The notes beneath the pieces are model-generated. The model did no database searches. It was given only the letters and a program-made list of their open reading frames with translations, and was not told the origin of the DNA. A program made the translations under genes and the position numbers. DNA of 9,901 bases from Flavobacterium psychrophilum (GTDB taxonomy: Bacteria; Bacteroidota; Bacteroidia; Flavobacteriales; Flavobacteriaceae), in the NCBI GenBank assembly GCA_943325515.2, contig CALPPS020000085.1:1-9901 (forward strand). The letters run 5' to 3'. Shown in pieces: positions 1 through 6,298 of this stretch (the first letter of the stretch is position 1; each line of letters begins with the position of its first letter).

Positions 1-303
1 CCTTCTTATTTAGTGACACTTACAACAGGTATAATAGATGTTACAACTACAAAAACGATTGTTTTTCCAAATCCAGTAAAAAACAATTTAACGATTCAAT
101 TTCCAAATACTATTAATGGCGATACAGAAGTAACAATAATTACTGTAAATGGACAAGTGATTAAAAAACAACTTATTTCTCAAAATGAAGTAATTGATTA
201 TCAAAAACAGATTGATGTAACCGATTTAAAAAACGGAATTTATCTACTACAATTGCATTCAACTAATTATTCGAAAGTGTTAAAAATTGTCATCCAAAAA
301 TAA
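1..303 (+). CDS. C-terminal end of a secreted protein with a type IX secretion sorting domain (partial, 5' end outside window)
   Basis: The reading frame is open from the first base of the window and ends at TAA (301-303), so only the last 100 codons are visible and the true start lies upstream. The visible part matches the Por_Secre_tail type A sorting domain: an FPNPVKNNLTI segment at codons 22-32, a TVNGQVIKKQ-like middle strand, a DVTDLKNGIYLLQL segment and a basic end (KVLKIVIQK). In this family the tail directs passage across the outer membrane through the type IX system and is removed at the cell surface. The catalytic or binding part is missing, so the function is unknown. Given the neighbours, a surface polysaccharide-degrading enzyme or binding protein is a reasonable guess. 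The GTG at 13 lies inside the ongoing frame and is not a start. Confidence 0.88.
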   Translation, partial: PSYLVTLTTGIIDVTTTKTIVFPNPVKNNLTIQFPNTINGDTEVTIITVNGQVIKKQLISQNEVIDYQKQIDVTDLKNGIYLLQLHSTNYSKVLKIVIQK

Positions 304-358
304 TAAATCGCATTAAACCTTTTTTAAATAAAAGCATCTTACATACAAACCAATTAAA

Positions 359-1987
359 ATGAAAAATCACCCAAAATTCGTTAAAGTAATTACAATCGTT
401 TGTTCACTTTTTTTTCTTTTGCCTCTTTCTGCCCAAGAAAAAGTAAAACCCAATATTCTATTTATTGCTGTTGACGATTTAAAACCTATTTTAGGGTGTT
501 ATGGAAATACTTTAATTAAAACCCCAAACATTGATAGATTGGCAAAAATGGGAACTGTTTTCATGAGTAATTATTGCCAACAAGCCGTTTGTGGACCAAC
601 AAGAGCTAGTATCATGACAGGAAAACGCCCAGATTATACTAAAGTTTGGGATTTAAAAACCAAAATGCGTGACATCAATCCAGATATTTTGAGTTTGCCA
701 CAACATTTAATTACACAAGGATATTCAACACAGGGAATTGGCAAAATCTATGATTCTCGTTGCGTTGATAAAAAAATGGATGCCCCTTCTTGGAGCGTTC
801 CATATTATAATTATTTTAAAACGGAAGAGCGTTATTATGCTAAAGAAACAGGAATCCCAGTTTTAGGAGCTTATCAATTGCCTGAAACAAAAGAATTGGC
901 TTTGAAATATACCAAAGAAGGAGAAGATAAAGGTTTAGCCGATAAAGAATTGGATGATTATGTTTCAAAATTGGTAAAACCATCCGTTGAATCAGCCGAT
1001 GTTCCTGATAATGCCTATAATGATGGAGCAAATGCCTTGAGAGCATTAGAAATTTTAGAAAAATTAAAATCAGATACAAAACCTTTCTTTTTTGCGGTTG
1101 GGTTTTCAAAGCCACACTTGCCATTTGTAGCCCCAAAAAAATATTGGGATTTGTATAAAAGAGAAGATATGCCCGTGGCTGCTTTTCAAGAAAAATCAAA
1201 AAATAGTGTAGATGTAGCCTATCACAATGCAGGTGAAATTAGAGCGTATACCGATATCCCTCCTTTATTATCGTTTACCGATCAAAAAGATTTTGGATTG
1301 ACTTTGCCTGTCGATAAACAAAAAGAATTAATTCACGGTTATTATGCTGCCGTATCTTATACAGATGCTCAAGTAGGGAAGTTATTAGATAAATTAGATG
1401 CTTTAGACTTAACTAAAAACACGATTATTGTACTTTGGGGTGACCACGGTTGGCATTTAGGCGATCATAATATTTGGTGTAAACATACTAATTTTGAACA
1501 AGCAACCCGAACACCAATGATCATTTCTGCACCAGGAATTCCGGCTTCAACTACTAATGCTTCAACAGAATTTGTTGATATTTTTCCAACATTATGTGAT
1601 TTAGCTGGTGTGAAAATACCCGAAGTTTTAGACGGAAAAAGCCTTAAGCCAATAATGAACAAATCGGCAAAATCAGTTAAAGACTATTCTATAAGTCAAT
1701 ATCCACGTAGCGGAACTAAAAGTGAAACTGAACGTCAAGGTTACGCTTCATCAAAAGTGATGGGCTATTCTTTGAGAGATAAAAGATATCGATATACGAT
1801 TTGGATGACCAATGATTTTAGAAGTTCTCAAGCTTTCAATGCCGATTTGATAGTGGGAACCGAATTATATGATTACGATAAAGACCCAAACGAAACGATA
1901 AATGTGGTGGATGAAAAAGAGTATAAATTGGTTGCAAAAGATTTAAAAAGTAAAATGATTGCTTTTTTTGCATCACAAGTAAAATAG
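359..1987 (+). CDS. Exported sulfatase, iduronate-2-sulfatase-like (S1 family, probably subfamily S1_7)
   Basis: 542 residues, close to human iduronate-2-sulfatase (IDS, about 550). A Sec signal peptide covers residues 1-25 (ends LPLSAQ) with no lipobox, so a periplasmic or secreted enzyme is expected. Metal ligands appear as D39-D40 in the AVDDLKP segment. The sulfatase signature is C78-G-P-T-R82 followed by TG at 87-88; C78 is the residue converted to formylglycine. Other active-site positions are K129, H253 (KPHLP), D362-H363 (GDHG) and K375. The order and spacing of these blocks, including GCYGN and the GDHGWHLGDH region, follow IDS closely. The IDS motif GKVFH reads GKIYD here, so the usual His is Asp (D132). 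The enzyme should hydrolyse a sulfate ester on a saccharide, but which sugar and position are not known. The ATG at 359 directly precedes the signal peptide. It is the first gene of the tight run and starts 55 bases after the upstream stop. Confidence 0.93.
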   Translation: MKNHPKFVKVITIVCSLFFLLPLSAQEKVKPNILFIAVDDLKPILGCYGNTLIKTPNIDRLAKMGTVFMSNYCQQAVCGPTRASIMTGKRPDYTKVWDLKTKMRDINPDILSLPQHLITQGYSTQGIGKIYDSRCVDKKMDAPSWSVPYYNYFKTEERYYAKETGIPVLGAYQLPETKELALKYTKEGEDKGLADKELDDYVSKLVKPSVESADVPDNAYNDGANALRALEILEKLKSDTKPFFFAVGFSKPHLPFVAPKKYWDLYKREDMPVAAFQEKSKNSVDVAYHNAGEIRAYTDIPPLLSFTDQKDFGLTLPVDKQKELIHGYYAAVSYTDAQVGKLLDKLDALDLTKNTIIVLWGDHGWHLGDHNIWCKHTNFEQATRTPMIISAPGIPASTTNASTEFVDIFPTLCDLAGVKIPEVLDGKSLKPIMNKSAKSVKDYSISQYPRSGTKSETERQGYASSKVMGYSLRDKRYRYTIWMTNDFRSSQAFNADLIVGTELYDYDKDPNETINVVDEKEYKLVAKDLKSKMIAFFASQVK

Positions 1988-2051
1988 ATCTTCTATCAAT
2001 AGCAAATATTAATTTATAATTTTAGAGTCCCTCATATCTAAAAAAAAATAT

Positions 2052-3200
2052 ATGAAATACACTATTTCAGTCATTTTTCTAATCCTTAGTTTATTTAGTA
2101 GTAATCCTTATACAATAGTGGCTCAAACTACTATTAAAAAAGAGGCATTAATTAAAAAAAAGAGCACTACAAAATCCTGCTGTACCGCTACTATTCCTAA
2201 TAGGTTTGGAGTTAAAACGAAATCTAATTCTAAAGAAAAATTAGTAACTAATGCTGCTAAAATAAGTCCTAAGGGCATGGTTTGGATTCCTGGCGGAACT
2301 TTTGCTATGGGAGGTGATAATGACCAAGCCCGTCAAGATGAGTTTCCAAAACATGCTATTAAAGTGAGTGGTTTTTTTATGGATAGTACAGAAGTAACTA
2401 ATGCACAATTTGCACAATTTGTTGCTGCAACAGGATATGTCACAACAGCCGAAAAAGATATTAATTGGGAGGAACTAAAAAAACAATTACCTCCTGAAAC
2501 CGAAAAACCAGATCTCGAAACTTTAAAAGCGGCCTCTTTAGTATTTGTACCAACGGAAGGCGAAGTGAGTTTGCAAGATTATAGTCAGTGGTGGAGTTGG
2601 TCACACGGAGCTGATTGGAAACATCCAAAAGGAAAAGATAGTGATATAGTTGGAAAAGAGAATTTCCCCGTAGTTCATATTAGCTGGGATGACGCCAATG
2701 CCTATTGCAAATGGGCTGGAAAACGATTGCCAACCGAAGCTGAATGGGAATATGCTGCCAGAGGAGGACTGATTAAAAATGTTTATACTTGGGGAAACGA
2801 AAGCGTAGATGAGGGCAAAGTTCATTGTAATATATTTCAAGGTAATTTCCCCTATAAAAATGAGGCAACCGATGGATATATTGGATCAGCACCAGTGAAA
2901 TCTTTTGCGCCAAATGGCTATGGGTTATATGATATGGCTGGAAATGTCTGGGAATGGTGCGCCGATAAATACAACAACACCTATTATGATTCCTTCAAAA
3001 AAGTTAAAGTCGCATTAAATCCAAAAGGACCATTAAAAAGTTACGACCCCGATGAGCCTTTGGTAGCTAAAAGAGTCATGCGTGGCGGTTCGTTTTTATG
3101 CAATGAGTCTTATTGTAGTGGCTACCGTGTTTCGGCAAGAATGAAAAGCTCAGCTGATTCTTCCATGGAACATTTAGGATTTCGATGTGTTTCTAATTAA
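2052..3200 (+). CDS. Exported formylglycine-generating enzyme (aerobic sulfatase maturase, SUMF1/FGE family)
   Basis: 382 residues. FGE oxidises the active-site Cys of sulfatases to formylglycine using O2 and copper. Residues 1-25 form a signal peptide (ends IVAQ). The FGE-sulfatase domain (PF03781) spans about residues 74-381, with MVWIPGGTFAMGG at 76-88, the TEVTNAQF segment from 113, HISWDDANAYCKWAGKRLPTEAEWEY within 209-234, PNGYGLYDMAGNVWEW within 288-302 and LGFRC at 375-379. The decisive feature is C350-N-E-S-Y-C355, which aligns with the catalytic pair C336/C341 of human FGE; many SUMF1-like proteins of other function lack it. A CC pair at 43-44 sits between the signal peptide and the domain, in a place like the N-terminal cysteines of human FGE. 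A few GC-poor bases and 64 noncoding bases separate it from the sulfatase upstream. Its likely clients are the three Cys-type sulfatases in the run. Confidence 0.93.
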   Translation: MKYTISVIFLILSLFSSNPYTIVAQTTIKKEALIKKKSTTKSCCTATIPNRFGVKTKSNSKEKLVTNAAKISPKGMVWIPGGTFAMGGDNDQARQDEFPKHAIKVSGFFMDSTEVTNAQFAQFVAATGYVTTAEKDINWEELKKQLPPETEKPDLETLKAASLVFVPTEGEVSLQDYSQWWSWSHGADWKHPKGKDSDIVGKENFPVVHISWDDANAYCKWAGKRLPTEAEWEYAARGGLIKNVYTWGNESVDEGKVHCNIFQGNFPYKNEATDGYIGSAPVKSFAPNGYGLYDMAGNVWEWCADKYNNTYYDSFKKVKVALNPKGPLKSYDPDEPLVAKRVMRGGSFLCNESYCSGYRVSARMKSSADSSMEHLGFRCVSN

Positions 3201-3209
3201 TTGATTGAA

Positions 3210-3881
3210 ATGAAAATGAAATTATTTTATATTTTTTTGTTTGCATTAACGGCTGAAATTGCTACTGCAAATAGTAATTCGATGTCAAATAGATGTTTGG
3301 AAGATTTTGCTATTGTGAATAAAGATTCAGTTGCTTTAGATAATGCTTTTATGAAAGTGCTTCGAGATGGAGCCGCTTGTACTTTAGCAAATACACCAAA
3401 TTTTGGAACAAGAATTATTGTTGCATTAGATAGAATAAAATTTAAAAGCAATCGAGGTACAATAAAGATTAATAGAGGTGAAATTGCCGTTTTTTTGGAG
3501 AATGAATTCTATGATTTGCCAAAAGGATCTTATTTTGAAATTGCATTAAAGAAAGACCATCCACCTTTAACAAAACCAAGTGAATGGGTAGAGCCTTTAA
3601 AGAACAAAATTATATATGAGAATACTGAATTTCGGGTTTTTGAAGAACGACTAAATCCCGGAGATACTAGAGCATTACACAGTCATGCGCAACGAGTGGT
3701 GGTTAGACTGAATCAGGTCCAATTGACCGATCCTCGAAATTCTCCAAATGGAAAGCCTGGTACTGGAATTCAAGTTGCAAATACAGTAAAATTTGCAGAG
3801 CCAGTGTTACATGTAACCAAAAACCTTAGTGACATCCCGTTATTTAATATTGTCATTGAATATAAAATTGAGCATAAATAA
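3210..3881 (+). CDS. Small exported protein of unknown function with a cupin-like motif
   Basis: 223 residues from the ATG at 3210. The frame can be extended to a TTG at 3201, directly after the FGE stop, and another ATG lies at 3216; the ATG at 3210 gives a good signal peptide (about residues 1-20, ending ATA) and TTG starts are rare in this group. I do not recognise a named family. Residues 147-172 resemble a cupin core: a NPGD turn followed by LHSHAQRVVVRL with H157 and H159. An earlier block, residues 47-77, looks like a second copy: TRIIVALDRIKFK mirrors QRVVVRLNQVQLT, but the His pair is replaced (NTPNFG). This suggests a two-lobed cupin with one possible metal site. There are two Cys in the mature part (C29, C57). 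It lies between the FGE and the DUF1961 gene with 4 bases to the latter, so it is surely co-transcribed. Roles such as sugar binding, isomerase or sulfatase accessory are guesses. Confidence 0.82.
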   Translation: MKMKLFYIFLFALTAEIATANSNSMSNRCLEDFAIVNKDSVALDNAFMKVLRDGAACTLANTPNFGTRIIVALDRIKFKSNRGTIKINRGEIAVFLENEFYDLPKGSYFEIALKKDHPPLTKPSEWVEPLKNKIIYENTEFRVFEERLNPGDTRALHSHAQRVVVRLNQVQLTDPRNSPNGKPGTGIQVANTVKFAEPVLHVTKNLSDIPLFNIVIEYKIEHK

Positions 3882-3885
3882 TTAG

Positions 3886-4635
3886 ATGAAAAACAGATTA
3901 CAAAATAGTCTTTTTGTTTTACTAGTACTGTTTACAGGTTCTATTTATGGGCAAGAATTCTCTAAAGGGAAATTGCTTTATAGTAATGCTTTATCTAATT
4001 CGGAGTTGGTAAAGGATTGGATTTTAGAAGGCCCAGCAAAAGTGGAATTCAAAAATAATTGGATGCACATGTATTCTCCAAATGAAGAAGGCCATCACGT
4101 TTTTTGGTGTCCAAAAGATTTTCCTGGAAATTTTACAGCTGAATGGGAAGCCCAAAATCAGGAAATAGATGCTGGTTTGTGTATTTTCTTTTTCTCGGCT
4201 AAAGGTTTGAAAGGCGAAAGTATTTTTGATGTTTCAATGCCCAAAAGAACTCTGGGAACCTTTACTGATTATACTAAAGGCGCCATGAATGATTACCATA
4301 TATCCTATTATGCTAATGGAAGAGATAACCCAAATAGAGAAACCGCCAACTTAAGAAAAAATAAAGGCTTCAATTTGGTACAAACGGGAGAAATTGGAAT
4401 TCCGGTGCAATCAACAGCAATTCATAAAATGAAATTGATAAAGCAAGAAGGTAAAATTCTTTTGTTTGTGGATGAAAGAAAAGTTATCGATTGGACTGAT
4501 GACGGAATCAAATATGGAAAAATTCTAGAAGATGGAAAAATTGGATTTCGTCAAATGCAATGGACCCATTTTGCCTACAGAAATTTTAAAGTTTGGGAAA
4601 ACATAAAATCAACCGAAATAAATAAGATTAAATAA
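3886..4635 (+). CDS. Exported DUF1961 (YesU-like) family protein
   Basis: 249 residues with a signal peptide at 1-22 (ends SIYG, then QEF). The mature part fits the DUF1961 family (PF09224), whose Bacillus subtilis member YesU has a galectin/concanavalin-like beta-sandwich structure and lies in a rhamnogalacturonan utilization cluster. Visible family-like blocks are GHHVFWCPKDFPGNF from residue 69, a DAGLCIFFFSAKG segment from 95, the polar block YYANGRDNPNRETANLRKN at 141-159, and the final strands KILLFVDERKVIDW (190-203) and IGFRQMQWTHFAYRNFKVW (219-237). The last two are the usual ending of laminin-G-like sandwiches. No biochemical function is established to my knowledge. A carbohydrate-binding or lyase-like role is possible because of the fold and the PUL context. 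It starts 4 bases after the cupin-like gene and ends 6 bases before the next sulfatase. Confidence 0.85.
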   Translation: MKNRLQNSLFVLLVLFTGSIYGQEFSKGKLLYSNALSNSELVKDWILEGPAKVEFKNNWMHMYSPNEEGHHVFWCPKDFPGNFTAEWEAQNQEIDAGLCIFFFSAKGLKGESIFDVSMPKRTLGTFTDYTKGAMNDYHISYYANGRDNPNRETANLRKNKGFNLVQTGEIGIPVQSTAIHKMKLIKQEGKILLFVDERKVIDWTDDGIKYGKILEDGKIGFRQMQWTHFAYRNFKVWENIKSTEINKIK

Positions 4636-4641
4636 TACAAC

Positions 4642-6255
4642 ATGAAAAACAAATCGATATTACTAGTAGGTTTCGCTAGTTTAGTTATTATTACAGCTTC
4701 TTCTTTTCAACTTTTGGATTCTAAATTCAAGAATCACCAAATTGAAAAAAACGCCTATAAAAATGTTAAATTTACTAAAACCGATTTAGAATCTTTTTTA
4801 TCAGATAGAGAAAACACTAATACTCCAGTTATAGCTTCATTAACAAATCAAGGAGTGTTAGTAAATAATACTACTAAAACATTAACGCCAAATGCTAAGC
4901 CCGATATTCTCCTTTTTATAGCCGATGACATGACCTCTATAGATTGCGAACCCTATGGAAATAAAGACGTTCATACACCCAATCTAACAAAATTGGCAAA
5001 TGAAGGTTTGTTGTTTGATAATATGAATAATGCTACCGCCATGTGCGGTCCCACACGCCAAAGTTTATACACAGGATTATTTCCAGTAAAAAACGGAAGC
5101 TATCCCAATCATGCTCAGGTATATGACAACATCGTTTCGGTTGTTCAACATTTTAAAAAAATTGGTTATCGAGTGGCTTTAATAGGAAAACAACATTATG
5201 CTCCAATGGCCAACTTCCCATTTGAATATTTAGGAGGAAGAAATAGCGATAATGGCGAAGGAAAAGATGTAGAACTTGCTGATGCAGAAAAATGGATAAA
5301 TAAAGATACTTCAAAACCATATTTATTAATTGTTGCTTCTAATCAGCCTCATAGTCCCTGGAATAGGGGAGATGTTAAACAATATGATGCTAGCAAAATT
5401 AACATAGCTCCTTACATGGTTGATACAAAAGAAACTAGAGGTGATTTAGTGAAATACTACGCGGAAATCACCTATATGGATAGTCTTGTGGGAACTTGCA
5501 CTAAAATGATAGATAATCAAAAAAATAAAGACAATACCTTATTCCTTTTTGCTAGTGAACACGGAAGTTCCATGCCATTTGCTAAATGGACTTGTTATAA
5601 TATGGGATTAAAATCGGCATTTATTGCTCGTTGGCCTAAAGTAATTAAGCCAAATACCAAAACGGATATTTTAGCCCAATATATTGATGTAGTGCCAACG
5701 CTATATGAGGCAGCAGGAGGAGACCCAGAGGCCCTAAGAGGAGATAAAGAAGGGAAAATGAAACTAGACGGGAAAAGTTTCTATACTACTTTAAAAGGAA
5801 AATCTAAAGAAGTTCGCGAATACGTTTATGGAGTGCATACCACACGAGGAATTAAAAACGGATCCGACAATTACCCGGTTCGTTCTATTCAAGACCATGA
5901 TTATAAATTAATTTGGAATTTAAGTTATAACGAACCCTTTTTATCTTCTGGTTCACAACCAAAAAATAAGTTATATAATAGTTGGTTAAAAGCAACAAAT
6001 ACTACGCCAAAACAAGCAGCACATGCAAAGTTGTATAGAAACCGACCAGAATTTGAATTGTATAACATTAAAAAAGATGTTTATGAATTAGATAATTTAG
6101 CAGATGATAAATCGTTAACTTCTGTAAAAATTAAATTGGTTTCTGAATTAAAAAAATGGATGGCAGACCAAGGTGATAAAGGTATTAAAACCGAAGCCGA
6201 AGCATTAAGACATTTGAAAGGAGATACTTTAAATTGGAAAACATCTGGAGATTAG
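4642..6255 (+). CDS. Exported sulfatase, sulfamidase (SGSH)-like (S1 family, probably subfamily S1_8)
   Basis: 537 residues. Residues 1-23 form a hydrophobic signal segment without a clear lipobox. A polar stretch of about 60 residues (25-85) with no recognised domain precedes the catalytic domain, which starts at KPDILLFIADD (87-96, metal ligands D95-D96). The signature is C135-G-P-T-R139 with TG at 144-145; C135 is the formylglycine site. Further active-site positions are K183 and H185 (GKQHY), H237 (NQPHSP), the SEHG block (305-308) and K315 in AKWTCY. The SEHG block carries Glu where most sulfatases have Asp. The AKWTCYNMGL and LAQYIDVVPTL segments and the C-terminal ELYNIKKDVYELDNLA segment resemble N-sulfoglucosamine sulfohydrolase relatives. 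Bacterial S1_8 members act on algal polysaccharides as well as glycosaminoglycans, so N-sulfatase activity should not be assumed. It follows the DUF1961 gene by 6 bases. Confidence 0.92.
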   Translation: MKNKSILLVGFASLVIITASSFQLLDSKFKNHQIEKNAYKNVKFTKTDLESFLSDRENTNTPVIASLTNQGVLVNNTTKTLTPNAKPDILLFIADDMTSIDCEPYGNKDVHTPNLTKLANEGLLFDNMNNATAMCGPTRQSLYTGLFPVKNGSYPNHAQVYDNIVSVVQHFKKIGYRVALIGKQHYAPMANFPFEYLGGRNSDNGEGKDVELADAEKWINKDTSKPYLLIVASNQPHSPWNRGDVKQYDASKINIAPYMVDTKETRGDLVKYYAEITYMDSLVGTCTKMIDNQKNKDNTLFLFASEHGSSMPFAKWTCYNMGLKSAFIARWPKVIKPNTKTDILAQYIDVVPTLYEAAGGDPEALRGDKEGKMKLDGKSFYTTLKGKSKEVREYVYGVHTTRGIKNGSDNYPVRSIQDHDYKLIWNLSYNEPFLSSGSQPKNKLYNSWLKATNTTPKQAAHAKLYRNRPEFELYNIKKDVYELDNLADDKSLTSVKIKLVSELKKWMADQGDKGIKTEAEALRHLKGDTLNWKTSGD

Positions 6256-6298
6256 TATATTTAACTTTTATTTCGGCCCTATATTTAATAAATTCAAA

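Noticed and set aside
13..15. GTG as the start codon of a small complete protein at the left edge
   Set aside because: The frame is open back to base 1 and the product is a T9SS tail, which is always attached to a larger secreted protein.
24..38. 15-base exact repeat shared with 6877-6891
   Set aside because: Both copies encode a short TGII stretch in unrelated coding sequences; chance similarity in AT-rich DNA is the simpler explanation.
840..1199. Antisense reading frame of 119 codons inside the first sulfatase
   Set aside because: It overlaps a gene with all sulfatase active-site residues, has a Leu/Ile-rich low-complexity product, and no recognisable domain. The same holds for the other antisense frames at 1465-1662, 2601-2840, 3227-3451, 6185-6430 and 8336-8545.
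2017..2024. TAATTTTA as an internal promoter -7 box before the FGE gene
   Set aside because: One base off the TAnnTTTG consensus in very AT-rich DNA, with no TTG at a suitable -33 position.
3201..3203. TTG at the FGE stop as the start of the cupin-like gene
   Set aside because: TTG starts are uncommon in this group, and the ATG at 3210 gives a better signal peptide. The one at 3216 remains possible.
359..6255. Glycosaminoglycan (heparan) degradation operon, because of IDS-like and SGSH-like sulfatases
   Set aside because: No heparinase or unsaturated-glucuronidase gene is visible, the lyase is PL38-like, and bacterial S1_7 and S1_8 enzymes also act on algal polysaccharides. It cannot be excluded, but it is not favoured.
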